From assembly GCA_943737045.1 (NCBI GenBank), contig CALSFV010000073.1, forward strand, positions 1-64,000: a stretch of 64,000 nt of DNA, given 5' to 3'. Under the pieces are notes generated by a model. That model searched no databases and was not told the origin of the DNA. It saw only the letters and a program-made list of their open reading frames with translations. Position 1 is the first letter of the stretch. Each line of letters opens with the position of its first letter. This DNA is from Parapristionchus giblindavisi (taxonomy: Eukaryota > Nematoda > Chromadorea > Rhabditida > Diplogasteridae). Shown here in pieces: positions 28,901-39,150 of the stretch. The position numbers and the translations under genes were made by a program.

Positions 28901-30046
28901 TCCCGTCGCCACTCCACTCACTGCACAGACAGTTCCTTATGGTCGCTAATGCAATATAATAGTGCATGCGTGAAGCGGTTATGGGTATGGGATACCGTAA
29001 CCCTCGCAGACAGAGGGAGAGGGGGAAAGGTAGAGGGAGAGGGAGAGTTAGAGAGAGAGAGGGAGAGGGAGAGATAGAGAGAGGGGGAGAGTTAGAGAGA
29101 GAGGGAGAGGGAGAGTTAGAGAGAGAGGGAGGGAGAGGGAGAATTAGAGAGAGAGGGAGAGGTAGAACGGTAGTTACTAACTCTCTAATCGGTCGAAAAA
29201 AGCGGCCCAGGCGCCTTAGATACACTATAAAGATAGTCTCTAACGAAGAAAGATGAAGATGGGTCGACAATGGGTGGAGGAGCGCCTATTAGGGAGAGGG
29301 AGGTAGAGGGAGAGGGAGAGTGATGAAGATGATGACAAAAGGACGGCGATGAGTCGAAATGACATGCGAACTGCCCATTTAGAAAGAGGAGAGAGAGTGT
29401 GCAAAAAGACATGCGAAATGCGCAAATAAGGGATCTGTTCAAGAAACAGTAACCAATCGATAATCAAATCTCTACCGTATCCCTTGATAAATTATGTTAT
29501 GTTATGTTACCGTATCCCCCACTTTATGGAATCAATAAACACGACTACTGTAATCAATCGATCATGAAGACTGTACCGTACTACTGTAACCAATCGATAA
29601 TCAAGTCGCTACCGTAACCCTCACCTTATGGAGCAGACTCTTGCCTTCCAGATCCTCTCTGCGCCGGGACAGCTCCTTGCGCACTCTGAAATCATCTCAT
29701 GTAATCAATGAATAAGCGATAGAATACGGTGGGCAATCAGAAAATTGATGTTGAGTACTTTAGCCTGTCGTATACGCTAGCTCGCACAACAAATCAATCA
29801 ATACCATTATTAGCCAGGATAAGGTATACGGTAGGTAGCTCGGTCAATCAATAAATCAATACCTGGATACGGTAGCAAGGTTGATGAGCGTGTAGGAGAG
29901 CGTGGTGGACAGCTGCTGGCCTACGTGAGAGCTGCATCGATCTGCGAATATTAATTATTGATTATTTATTTATTTTAATCATTATTGATTATTAATTTTG
30001 AGATTGTCAATTATGGAATCATTCTCTATTGCCCCAGAAACGATGA

Positions 30047-30099
<53 letters not shown>

Positions 30100-31063
30100 C
30101 ATTATTATAGCAGGGTTGATTAGAAAGAACTACAATGAGCTCGATCCAGGCACTATATGCATTCTTTGAAACATAACTGAAACGGCTCACTTCTCGCAAC
30201 ACATAGGCATAGGTCGAAAAGTATGTTACAAAGTACCAAGCCTGACCGGATTTTGAGCCAAAATATCACAAAAATCTAAAAACCTGACCGGATTTTGAGC
30301 CAAAATTTCCCAAAAATAGAGAAACCTGACCGGATTTTGATCCAAAATTTCCCAAAAATAGAGAAACCTGACCGGATTTTGAAAACCGATAACCCAGCTA
30401 TTCGACCTATGCACATTGGTTACTCTCTCTCTCTCTCACTGGCAGAGTCTTTTTGGTAATTTAGTTTTTTTACCAAATTCACAACATATTCATACAATAA
30501 GTAGATACTAAAAATCAATCAATATTAAATTTTCTAATCAATCAATCGATCACAATTTCTTGCACATATCACACTTTTTCTCTATTAAAGACACGCACAC
30601 CAAGCTCATTTTACTCTACTCTCCATAGGTGGGCGCGCAAAAACGAATTCTTTTTGCGCGCAGCCTTGCCTTCCCTTGCAGGGCCTTGCACATAGCCTTG
30701 CCTCGCAAAAAATTGGAAAATTTGCGGTCAATTCTGCTAAAAATAGCCATGCGCATAGCCTTGCCTTACAATTCCCCGGTTTGCGCACAGCCTTTCCCCC
30801 ACCGTGCCCACCTATGCTACTCTCTGCCATAGGTCGAATAGCTAGGTTATCGGTTTTCAAAATGCGGTCAGGTTTTTCGATTTTTGGCAAATTTGGCTCA
30901 AAATGCGGTCAGGTTTTTCGATTTTTGCGAAAATTTGGCTCAAAATGCGGTCAGGTTTTACATTTTTTTGGGAAATTTCGGCTCAAAATGCGGTCAGGCT
31001 TGGTGCTTTGTAACATACTTTTCGATCTATGCTCTCTGCCAACACTCTCTCGTAGACAACGAA

Positions 31064-31098
<35 letters not shown>

Positions 31099-34000
31099 AT
31101 TGCCTAAACGGAGAGTTTCAAGTTGGCTTTTGGTGTGTCTTTAATGCTCCACTTGGACGACATTAATCAATCAATAAAATCTTCCAAATCAATCAATAAT
31201 CAGCCTTAATCAATCAATAACTTCTCTTCGTACATCACGCTTCTCCTCCATCACCCAATTGTTTGTCTTCTCCCGATTAAATTCATTCAGTTATCACATT
31301 TCTCTCTCTCTCTCAGAAACGATTATCCTCTCTCCCTCTCCTTCTACCTCTCCCTCTCCCTCTCCCCCTCCCTCTCCCTCTCCCCCTCCCTCTACCTCTC
31401 CCTCCTCTCTCTTCCTCTCTCTCTCCCTCTCCCTCTCACATATCCTTAGGTGTGCCCTCCTCCCTAATCCAACCCACACAGTGGACACATTAGTATTATG
31501 CTGCGAGCAACTAGGTATCTAATGTCTCGACTCTCCCTCTCCTTATCTCTTCCCTCTCACTCTCCCCTCCCTCTCCCTCTCCCTCTCCCCCAACCCTACC
31601 TCTCCCTCTCCCCCTCCCTCTCTTCCTCTCCTCTCCTCCTCCCTCTTGCCACTCTCTCAATTCATATCCAAACAAGCAGCAGCACGAGTCTCACGGCTTC
31701 TCACATATGGGAAATCTAGCAGGGGGTGGGGGGATTACGGTAGAGAGCCGTGAAATGAGATATCCGTGTCCGGCAAATCGGCAAACATCGGACCAATTCA
31801 CGGAATCGGCGGCGGGGAGATTTCTCACACTTATTAGAGAGTGAGAGAGTCATATGGGAAGGAATTGAGAAATGGAAATGGATACCATGACTTATCTCTC
31901 GACTCTCTCCACCACACGTGCCCAACCTTTGTCGCTGGAAATCAAAATCGGCTGGGAGGGACGCAAATATTTAAATTTAATTTTTAATTTACAAAAGAAA
32001 AAAGTGAATTTAGGCTAAATCCCTTTCATTTTTGAGCGAATTTTGGCCAAATCGGGTGGGTGTTGTCGATAGTGACAATGCCGCCCATACATTTTCATAC
32101 CCTCACAGTGTGAGGATTGACCAACTATATTCGGCTCAGGGTCGACCCAGAATATAAAGCTCGTTTTTATGTGAAAGATTACAATTTAAGTGAAAAATAA
32201 CGATTTTTCTAAATTGACCCACTATATAAAAATAATTCGGCGAGGGCACCGAAAATGTATGATGCCGCCGTCCGGTGATTCTCTCTCACTCCAGTCTTCT
32301 TGCCTTTAAACTGTGATGGATCCAATGAAAACCCTACCGTACCACGAGCTACCGTACCATAGGTCGAATAGCTACGTTACAGATTTACACAATGCGGTCA
32401 GGCTTCGCAGTTTGCAACGTACTCTTCGACCAATGTACCGTACCTTAGGAATACGGTATCTCTTATCGCCAATTCGGCACGGAGGGAAGTGTATCAGTGT
32501 TTGCATCAATTAATCAATGGTATCTCTCCCTCTCCTGTGTACCGACTCTCTTGTGAGATCGTAAAAAGCGAGAGAATAGGGAAGGAAGGAGGGAGAAATG
32601 AGTAGGTCTGTCATAAAGAATTGAGACGAATTAAAGAGAGGGAGAGGGGGGAGAGAGAGTGATAGAGAGAGAGAGAGAGAGAAAGAGAAAAGCGAGAGAG
32701 CACTAGCTTCAGAAGAGACAGCAGACAGATATCAGAGATCACGAGGCGAGAGAGAGTGTGCAAATGCGAGAGAGTCAGAGAGACATACAGTGCATGTTCC
32801 TACACAACTGTATCAAGCTCTGACCGCCGAGGGGTCATGCTCTCGGGGGGGGGGGGGGAGTGGGTGGGGAGGAGGTTATAAATAAATTTAAAAAAAGAAA
32901 CATCGGAAAGGAGGGACCGAGATGAGAAATATAAGATTAATAAAGAATAAATAATAATAATAAAAAAATGGAACATTGAGGCACCGAATATGAAAAGATA
33001 CTACAGAGAGAAGAAGAAATACAAATTACCCGATGGATTCGCGCAACACAATCACGGGTTGAAGCCGCGTAACTGTTTTTCAAAATGCTTCTAGGTTATC
33101 AACAACAACAAAAAATCATAAAATCAAAAAAAGCTAGGCTTCGTAGTTTGTAACGTCCTTTTTGACATATGAACACAATTAATATCGAAACGCACAACTA
33201 TTCCGCATCCAATTATCAGCACAATAATGAACATTATCAGGGCAGACAAAGGCAAATTGAGAAGAATAAGAGATAACAGCACCAGTAGCTATTTGTACCA
33301 TATCAGCACGATCCGTTTTATAATCAATCAATAAGAGTAATGTGGTGTTAAAAGCTTGGAAAAGTAGATGGAAAAGTGCAAAGTAGTGTTAATTTTGTGA
33401 TTGTAAAAGTAGTTGAAAAAGTGGTAATCCAACACACTCGCGTAAACGGTTCTTATTGCAAAAGTTTGTCAATTACGAAGCTTTCCTTTTCACTTTTCCA
33501 AGATTTTAACACCACATAACATACATACTCTTTTACCAACCGATCAATAGAATCTCCAAACCAGACATGGTCCATGGTGATCCCATGGGATAGACCCACC
33601 CGCAAAAATTTGCCTTTAATGGGTACTCACCCGCAAAATTGGACCATAAATTGCGATTTTCTTGAAATTTTCACGATTTTGGGGTACCCACTTGCGTTTT
33701 TTATCTCAAAACAGGGTTACCCACACGCGTTTATGACCCAAAATCTAGGTACCCACACGCATTTGAAGGGACCGGGATATTGATAGACCATCCAAACCAA
33801 TCAACACCCCGCACTCACCGACAAGTTTCTCGAGGCACTTCGCATCGATGGCAAGCAGTCGCAGATGGGTCTCTCCGGGGAAGACGCGGGAGCAGTTGGC
33901 GAGAAGACGCGCGCCATACTCCCCGCAGTCCGCGGTCGCCAGCGCCGAATCGAATCTGGAATCGGGTCAGGGATACGGTAGACAGACATATTTTAGGATT

Positions 34001-34313
34001 ACGGTATCATTATTTTTTTCTGCGATCTGTAAATTACAGAGTATAATAGTATCGTTAAAAATTGCAATTCCAAGGCTCCCCACGTAAAATTCTGGAAAGT
34101 GGAGTGACAAGGAGACTACATACTATGCTGAGGAACGCATACAACCACCGGGTTACGGTAACTCACGCGATCTTGATGACGTCAGTGGCGCGCTGGAGGA
34201 CGAAGTCAGCGACGACCGTGGAGACGGAGGCGAAGTTGCAGATGCCAGTCATGGTCTGACGACGATCGGCCCGCGAGTCCACGCACAACTTGCACAGGGC
34301 CTGCAGTTATTAC

Positions 34314-34376
<63 letters not shown>

Positions 34377-35691
34377 CATCATCATCATTATTATTATTCA
34401 ATGAGAACGAAAAAGCAGTCATGCTCTGTGGTTATCCCAGGAAAAGTATTCTTGAATTTCTTTGCCACCTACCGCAAAATTGGATCATTGGAGCACTAGA
34501 CCATTCTAAATGAAAATTCATTGTTTTAATAGTCGTAGTTAATCATCTTCCCCTTTCAAGGGAGGCAATCACTTTAGGGAACTCGAAATCTCAAATTGCT
34601 CAAAACTACCGTACTCGAGCTGTCACCCACCTTTCCGAGCTTGAAGTCGTGGCCGGCAAAGCATCGCTCGGCAGATCCATCGAGCGGCGCGCTCAGACCC
34701 AGCACAATGTCGAGAGCCTCACGACGAACGTCCAATCTGAGACATGAATCAATCGATAAATCAATAAATAGGTAATCAATAAAACAATAAATTCATTATT
34801 GTTTGTTTTATCATCTTCATTATCGATTCATTTCGTTTCTTTTTTTCTTTCATCACACCCGTTTCATTATACATTTATGAATACGTATAAATATTATTAC
34901 ATTATATATTATTATAATTGGTAACCGATAAATCAATAAATTGATAGTCAGTTGAGAATCGAGGGAACAATATAACTAGAAAGAATAAGGAAGCCATCAA
35001 ACACTGAAACCTTGCGACGCTTCGCGAGAATAAGAGAGCGACGCTTTGACACCCTGTTGATTTCCTGTCTCGCGCGCACTAGTTAGAGGCCAGTGAAGTA
35101 GCAAAAGACAATTTTCTTTTAGATGCAAAAAGCTATCAAACAACCACCATATACAACCTAACCTAATCCTACTGCTACAGTGATCGACAGTAACCAACTA
35201 CCGTACAGCTGCTACAGTAATCTACAGTAATCAACTACCGTAGACACGTACCTGGTGGTGGGTGTGAGGAATCCGACGAGATCTTCCACGACCTCGGGTG
35301 GAGCATAATCACCGCTGCAATTATAGGAAAATCATAGGCCGAATAGCTAGATTATCTATCGGTTTACAAAATTCGCGGTCAGGTTTCTCGATTTTTGACA
35401 AATTGGCTCAAAATCCGGTCAGGTTTTGTCGATTTTTGTGAAATTTTGCCTCAAAATCCGGTCAGGCTTGGTACTTTGCAACATACTTTTCGCCCTATTA
35501 GGAAAATACAATAAGCCTATTACAGTACTCCGCTATAAACTACCACAATGAGACTTCAGAAAATCGATAAATCAATACCCCCTACCGTACCCGGTATTCT
35601 CGAGATCAGCCACTTCACGATCCACCTCGGCGGCCATGTCGCTCGAGTGCACGGGTCGATCGCGCTTGATTGCCGGCTCGCCGTCTTCCAT
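713..35691 (-). CDS. HGH1: HGH1 homologue, 12 exons, 406 aa
   Basis: Exons (transcript order): 35591-35691, 35252-35314, 34631-34736, 34167-34300, 33819-33955, 29863-29941, 29625-29685, 26471-26555, 4071-4159, 3648-3746, 1134-1282, 713-830. All introns are GT..AG, every phase agrees, and the CDS is 1221 nt (406 codons plus stop). Family length is about 390 aa. Seen: an ARM-like helical N-terminal half (YGARLLANCSRVFPGE near residue 147), then DVCRNCTFDDSVHADLLDD, which parallels the LRNCCFDxxxHxWLL signature of HGH1; LPTRLQFFEGTRTTDANLRL matches the LPxDLQYLPPxKxREPDxDIR block; HNLIGVLIRYEDEMGVDPGL matches the C-terminal DUF384 end. Known: HGH1 (DUF383/DUF384) is a cytosolic ARM-repeat adaptor that helps fold eEF2 with TRiC/CCT and Hsp90. 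The start is the first ATG, seven bases after an AG acceptor. The introns are unusually long and full of microsatellites and MITEs. No pseudogene lesion is visible. Confidence 0.93.
2740..3400. repeat. Mirror CT then GA microsatellite cluster
   Basis: (CTCTCC)n on 2740-2822, then (GGGAGA)n on 2930-3035 and 3170-3270. RNA from these opposite tracts could pair. Confidence 0.85.
3821..3940 (+). mobile_element. MITE family A (CATAGGTCGAA ends)
   Basis: CATAGGTCGAATAGCTAGG to CTTTTCGACCTATG, with inner GCGGTCAGGTTTTTCGATTT units. Flanks GTCATAAG / GTTATAAG form an 8-bp TSD with one change. Confidence 0.85.
4822..5016 (-). mobile_element. MITE family D (CATACATGGGCG ends)
   Basis: CATAGATGGGCGCCAACATG to CCGCCCATGTATG; inner units read TTTTACAGGGGGCATTC on the minus strand. 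Perfect TSD CAGCAAAC. Confidence 0.88.
5327..5555. mobile_element. Palindromic MITE family E (ATGTGGTG ends, TA TSD)
   Basis: ATGTGGTGTTAAAATCTTGG to TTTTAACACCACAT with TA on both sides. Two ~90-bp arms (TGGAAAAGTAGATGGAAAAG) around a short AT-rich middle. Confidence 0.88.
5640..6190. repeat. GA/GGGAGA microsatellite cluster
   Basis: Pure-purine runs at 5697-5935 and 6003-6175 with a G10 stretch near 5813. Confidence 0.85.
7730..8215. repeat. GAGAGACAGGCAGA array and (CCCTCT)n tract
   Basis: 7738-7970 is (GA)n with periodic GACAGGCAGA; 8136-8212 is (CTCTCC)n of opposite strand sense. Confidence 0.85.
11526..11645 (+). mobile_element. 120-bp MITE family F (CACA..TGTG ends, 4-bp TSD)
   Basis: CACAATGTTCTATAGACTG to CCAGAATACTGTG; shares AACGACCGCTCAACATAGAA with all copies. 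TSD CCAT. Confidence 0.85.
12605..14025. repeat. Scattered GGGAGA/CT tracts
   Basis: Runs at 12610-12680, 13708-13742 (CT)n, 13850-13882 and 13973-14030, separated by unique sequence without recognisable exons. Confidence 0.75.
14630..14745 (+). repeat. GGGAGA microsatellite
   Basis: Uninterrupted purine tract of about 110 bp. Confidence 0.85.
14981..15124 (+). repeat. 63-bp tandem repeat, 2.2 copies
   Basis: GACCATAACCGTGTTTTCAA / GGTACCATAACCGTACTTTA units start at about 14983, 15046 and 15109; each splits into two related ~31-bp halves. Confidence 0.9.
15540..16080. repeat. Purine tracts with (AAG)n core and 56-bp duplication
   Basis: GGGAGA at 15560-15655, (CTCCCT)n at 15720-15765, (AAG)13 near 15847-15885, and two copies of a GGGGGAGATAGAGGTAGAGG unit near 15968 and 16020. 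Confidence 0.85.
16085..22590. other. Mostly unique part of HGH1 intron 8
   Basis: Fewer microsatellites than its surroundings and no recognised MITE. Several open frames of 60-210 codons show no domain or coherent splice signals. Confidence 0.5.
22595..22950. repeat. CT then GA microsatellite pair
   Basis: (CTCCCT)n at 22595-22645 and (GGGAGA)/(GA)n at 22795-22948. Confidence 0.85.
23028..24135 (+). repeat. Degenerate 160-200-bp tandem array, about five units
   Basis: CATAAATCAGTACAA, GATCGAG.GAAAGAAT and GGGGACTTATCATTTTACAT recur at about 23037, 23206, 23370, 23544 and 23717, with a last partial near 24096. Confidence 0.8.
24608..24807 (+). mobile_element. MITE family D
   Basis: CATACATGGGCGGGG to GACGCCCATGTATG. 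Perfect TSD TTTTGAAC (24600-24607, 24808-24815). Confidence 0.9.
24958..25180. repeat. GA/CT microsatellites
   Basis: GGGAGA 24960-25050 followed by CTCTCC 25080-25182. Confidence 0.8.
26010..26235 (+). repeat. CTCCCT tracts
   Basis: 26010-26095 (CTCTCC)n and 26208-26240 (CT)n. Confidence 0.8.
26563..27030 (+). repeat. 56-bp AT-rich tandem array beside HGH1 exon 8
   Basis: TTGATTTATCGATTGATTCA / TAGTCTGCTTTATTGATTTA units, about four nearly perfect copies at 26764-26995 and looser copies before. It lies just upstream of exon 8's acceptor in transcript sense. Confidence 0.9.
27709..27862 (+). mobile_element. MITE family B (CATACATTTTC ends), degraded
   Basis: Ends CATACACATTTTC and AAAATGTGTGG; the interior shares CAAATTGTAATCTTTCACAT with other copies. 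No clear TSD. Confidence 0.6.
28147..28293. mobile_element. MITE family E variant with GC-rich palindromic core
   Basis: ATGTGGTGTTACATTTTC to GAAAATGTAACACCACAT. Inside, ACGTGCGCACGGCGTGCGCA-type palindromes occur three times and an internal end copy lies at 28196-28203. Flank is TTA or TA. Confidence 0.8.
28998..29325 (+). repeat. GGGAGAGTTAGAGAGA array in HGH1 intron 7
   Basis: Units of ~28-30 bp (GAGAGGGAGAGTTAGAGAGA) repeated about five times, then GGGAGAGGGAGGTAGAG. Confidence 0.8.
30050..30108 (+). repeat. (ATT)n microsatellite
   Basis: About 19 ATT units in HGH1 intron 5, 110 bp from exon 6. Confidence 0.9.
30208..30411 (-). mobile_element. MITE family A
   Basis: CATAGGTCGAAAAGTATG to CTATTCGACCTATG, with four inner units of about 40 bp containing CCTGACCGGATTTTGA. 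Flanks CACATAGG / CACATTGG. Confidence 0.88.
30624..30816 (+). mobile_element. MITE family C (CATAGGTGGGC ends)
   Basis: CATAGGTGGGCGCGC to GTGCCCACCTATG, with inner GCGCATAGCCTTGCCT-type repeats. Perfect TSD CTACTCTC (30616-30623, 30817-30824). Confidence 0.88.
30828..31031 (+). mobile_element. MITE family A, next to family C copy
   Basis: Same ends (right end TTCGATCTATG) and inner GCGGTCAGG units. Perfect 8-bp TSD CTCTCTGC at 30820-30827 and 31032-31039. It starts 12 bp after the family C element ends. Confidence 0.88.
31325..31660 (+). repeat. CTCCCT tracts in HGH1 intron 5
   Basis: 31325-31438 and 31530-31655, nearly pure pyrimidine. Confidence 0.85.
32086..32261 (-). mobile_element. 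MITE family B
   Basis: CATACATTTTCATACCCTCA to GGCACCGAAAATGTATG. Perfect 8-bp TSD ATGCCGCC (32078-32085, 32262-32269). Confidence 0.88.
32358..32435 (+). mobile_element. MITE family A, 78-bp minimal copy
   Basis: CATAGGTCGAATAGCTACG to CTCTTCGACCAATG with a single inner unit. Perfect TSD TACCGTAC at 32350-32357 and 32436-32443. Confidence 0.85.
33340..33517. mobile_element. Palindromic MITE family E, internally deleted
   Basis: ATGTGGTGTTAAAAGCTTGG to GATTTTAACACCACAT with the same AAGTAGATGGAAAAG arm; the right arm is shortened. Confidence 0.82.
33562..33790 (+). mobile_element. Family G relative with degraded right end, beside HGH1 exon 5
   Basis: Left end CAGACATGGTCCATGGTGAT; GGGTACCCACACGCG-type units follow. 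CCAAAC occurs on both sides. It ends about 28 bp from HGH1 exon 5 (33819). Confidence 0.6.
34306..34400 (+). repeat. (ATT)n beside HGH1 exon 4
   Basis: About 23 ATT units then CATCATCATC, starting five bases from the acceptor of exon 4 (34300). On the transcript strand it is an AAT run directly before CTGCAG. Confidence 0.9.
35333..35499 (+). mobile_element. MITE family A, in HGH1 intron 1
   Basis: CATAGGCCGAATAGCTAG to ACTTTTCGCCCTATT with inner repeats; TSD AGGAAAAT at 35325-35332 and 35500-35507. It lies 19 bp upstream of HGH1 exon 2 in transcript sense. Confidence 0.82.
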
Positions 35692-35697
35692 CTCGGT

Positions 35698-35704
35698 CCT
35701 GCAA
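35698..35704 (-). promoter_or_regulatory. Probable spliced-leader acceptor of HGH1
   Basis: On the minus strand GTTGCAG precedes base 35698, leaving a seven-base leader (GACCGAG) before the ATG at 35691. No upstream coding exon fits. An acceptor this close to the ATG is typical of nematode SL trans-splicing; a short non-coding 5' exon is the alternative. Confidence 0.55.
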
Positions 35705-36767
35705 CGATTGCCTGAATACTACTGTACTTCTCCTTTATCGATTAGTCAACGATTGTCTGAATACAACGGTACTTCTACTTTATCGAGTCATTGCATTGTT
35801 CATTCCACGATAACAACATAGCATACGGTAGGTATCGATCGATTCACTCCTTTTCAGCTACAGTAGCCATTCTGCACCTATTCTAATCAACTCTACCACT
35901 ACTACCCCATAAAACCCACACATATCGCATGTCTGTGTCACAGGCCCAAAACAAGCCATAACACCCCCAATACCATCGTCATCACTCCTACCGTAATCCA
36001 CACCATGCCTCTACCTCTCCCTCTCCTTCTACCTCTACCTCTCCCTCTCCCTCTCCCTCTTGAATACCATCATCAACACGATATACGACTTCTCAACTCG
36101 ATAACAATGACTCTGACCACCTCGTAAAACTCTTCTTCTTCTTCTTTTTGTGCCTAATGAAAGTAGGGGGACAGTGTCGGAATTCTCACTGCATACAATT
36201 TACGACATCTCCAGTATCTCTCTGTCTATCTACATTGTCTGTACTCTCTCAGTATTCCATTGTCTCTCGTCTGTCTGCACTCTCTCAATCCTCCATTGTC
36301 TCTAGCCTGTCATTGTTGTCTGAAATCTCTCAGTTTTCTATTATCTTTCGTCTGTCTGCACTCTCTCAATATCCCATTGTCTCTCGTCCTCTGCTACTAC
36401 ATCAATTATGCACTCGTTTTATGATCTATCCAGTCGAAACACGGACACAATAAATTGTGTCGGTCAACCGGGGGCTCGACGAGGTCATAACTTGGGTGTT
36501 AAGGATGGAGGGAGAGGGAGAGGGAGAGGGAGAGAGGAGAGAGGTACATAGAGAGAGGGAGAGAGAGGTAGATGAAGAGAGGTAGAGGGAGAGGTAGAGA
36601 GGGAGAGGTAGAGAAGCTGCGAGATCTGCTCACCTAGTGTACGCATATAGCTGTCATAAATCCGCCTTAGAACCAGATTTATCATCTCCATAAAACCCTC
36701 CAAGGGCCAAGTAATCAAATGTGTGTATTTAGATTACAACTGATATGCAAACTTGAGACAAGCTCAG

Positions 36768-36876
36768 GGACACATACAGTAATCAGGGGCACCTACAGTA
36801 ATCAGGAATGTACAGTAATCAGGGAGGCCTACAGTAATCAGGTAAACCTACAGTAATCAGGAAGATCTACAGTAAC
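36768..36876 (+). repeat. TACAGTAATCAGG tandem repeat
   Basis: About six ~18-20-bp units (CTACAGTAATCAGG plus variable bases). The same word is scattered singly across the window. Confidence 0.75.
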
Positions 36877-37497
36877 CCCGGCAGATTAAATTCAAGATTC
36901 TACCATTACCGGGAACATGCACCCTAATCAGCCCGAATCTACTGTAACCCTGTGCCCACTTCTCACCCACCGTACCCCGTGGCCTCACGCCGATTGCGCA
37001 ATATCTCATAACTTCTGGTATCGCGTATCAGATATCATATCACTGCTTGTGCGCAACAGTGTGCAAACTGAATGCACACTCCCCTGCGCCTCTTGACACT
37101 CTATCATTGTTGAAGGAGTACGGCAATAAAATTGGATCCATGCACATTTATTGGATTGATTACTCTCACTCCCAGCAGTCAATGAATTACGCAATCATGT
37201 TTGCCCCTAACCCACGAGATAACACACCCAAGTTGGGACAACAACTGATATTATATAATAGGATTAGAAAAGGAGCCAATCAGGGGACTAATATGATTAG
37301 ACAGACGAAGCCGACACCTTGGATCATAGGCAGATCCATGTTTGCGTGTGAGAAAAGGTGCCATGAGAAAGTCAAGTGATGATGGTGCTTCAACACCCCA
37401 GTCCTTTATGACGTAATGTACCCGAGAGATCCACTCCTCACTAATTATTCGAGATTATTTAAAACTATAGATTTCCTGGGGACGTTACACAGCGTTC

Positions 37498-37607
37498 TCA
37501 TGACTTTCAAAGCAAGAACGACCGCTCAACATACAAACTCTCTCGAATACAATGGTCTCTCCTTTGTCTTGCTTTCGAAGAAAAATGGCTTGGACCAGAA
37601 TACTGTG
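37498..37607 (+). mobile_element. 110-bp MITE family F
   Basis: CACAGCGTTCTCATGACTTT to CCAGAATACTGTG. TSD GTTA. Confidence 0.85.
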
Positions 37608-38034
37608 GTTAGAAATATTAAAATAAAATCATTTAAAAAATTCAATTCCATGAAATTTCACGATATGTGATCAACAGTGGCCTCTACTCTCAATTACCCC
37701 GTCAGATTCCCGCTTCAACTTTATCATATCTTCCACAGAGCATTACACAACCGCTGATCAGCATGATATCGCTGCCAAAATGACAATTAGACCAAATCAA
37801 ATCCACGTCTGCTACCATATTCTCTCCCACCCTACTCTTGCCACATGCATAGCACCAGCGTCATTAACTAATCGCTATCACCATATCCCAGATATACAGT
37901 ACCCGTAAGATTCATGCATCGCCTTGACCGTATCATAGCTGACTATTCCACAAAAGTCAATCTTCAACATCGCACATGCATGATTCAACAATTACAAAAT
38001 CATTTTCAATTACGATGTATTCACCATATTCATC

Positions 38035-38236
38035 CATAGGTCGAATAGCTAGGTTATCGGTTTTCAAAATGCGGTCAGGTTTTTCAATTTTTGGCAAATT
38101 TGACTCAAACTGCGGTCATTTTTTTGATTTTTGTGAAATTTTAGCTCAAAATGTGGACAGGTTGTTAGATTTTTGAGAAATTTTGGCTCAAAATGCGGTC
38201 AGGCTTGGTACTTTGTCACATACTTTTTGACCTATG
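38035..38236 (+). mobile_element. MITE family A, in inverted duplication arm
   Basis: Perfect TSD TATTCATC (38027-38034, 38237-38244). Inner GCGGTCAGG-type units. Its mirror copy is at 40255-40373. Confidence 0.88.
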
Positions 38237-38898
38237 TATTCATCCCACAAGGATAGAATGAAAACGTCAAGACTTCAAAGCTTATTCCTTCTCCTTATAA
38301 CGCAACGCATCCGAGATGCACACTACCCGTGAGATTCACGCTACACCTTGTTCATATCCTCCCAGAGGATTCCACAACCGCTAATTTCATATTTTTTGCA
38401 ATTTCAAAAATGACAATTGAACGAAATCAACAACCAAACCCACTTTCATTTCTATATTCTCTCTCACTGTACTCTTTCCATATATATAGCATCAGAGCCA
38501 TTAATCAATAAATCAATCAATCAGTCAATAAATCAGAGAATAAATTAATCAATTTACTCATATCAAGAAAAATACTATGTGAAACTACATAGCAGGGCTG
38601 GGACAAAAAATAATTTCGACCAAAAAATTTTTTGTTTGGGTTCAACAAAAAAAATTTCTCACCAAACAAAAAAAAAACCAAAAAAAATAAAATTATTAAT
38701 TTTTCCCACTGTTCCGAGAAAATTTTAACATTATCTCGTGTTACTCTTACTTTAAATAGTAACTATTCTTTATTCAGAGTCAAAATTCTTAAAATCAACA
38801 ACTAAAACAAACATAGAAGATAAATTCGTTGTCGATTTGTTATCGGCAGCATTTTATTGATTAGTTAAAGTAGGGGAATCAGGAAATTGAGGGTGCGG

Positions 38899-39072
38899 CA
38901 TACATTTTAGGCACCCTCACCGTTTTATTTTTATATAGTGGGTAGATTTCGTTATTTTTCGGTTGAATTATAATTTTTAGCTTAAAAAAGGACCCTCATA
39001 TAGGGGGCAGATGCTAAAAAGAGCCGTATAGAGTGTGTCGATCCTCACCTTGTGAGGGTATGTAAATGTATG
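38899..39072 (+). mobile_element. MITE family B inside the hAT element
   Basis: CATACATTTTAGGCACCCTC to GGGTATGTAAATGTATG; flanks GGGTGCGG / GGGTACGC. Confidence 0.8.
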
Positions 39073-39150
39073 GGGTACGCTGTTATCATGTAGAACGTGG
39101 GACCAATTATGTGGCATTCTGTATTCTCTAATAGATTCGAAAGGCCAAAG

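Larger units (their letters stand above)
35699..38026. other. Intergenic upstream of HGH1
   Basis: CTCCCT tract at 36005-36060, GGGAGA at 36505-36615, a duplicated GATTGYCTGAATAC unit at 35703-35790, the 36768-36876 repeat and one MITE. An open frame at 37047-37379 is not recognised. Confidence 0.6.

Noticed and set aside
37047..37379. 110-codon plus-strand ORF upstream of HGH1
   Set aside because: Moderately protein-like, but no domain, no splice partners and surrounded by repeats.
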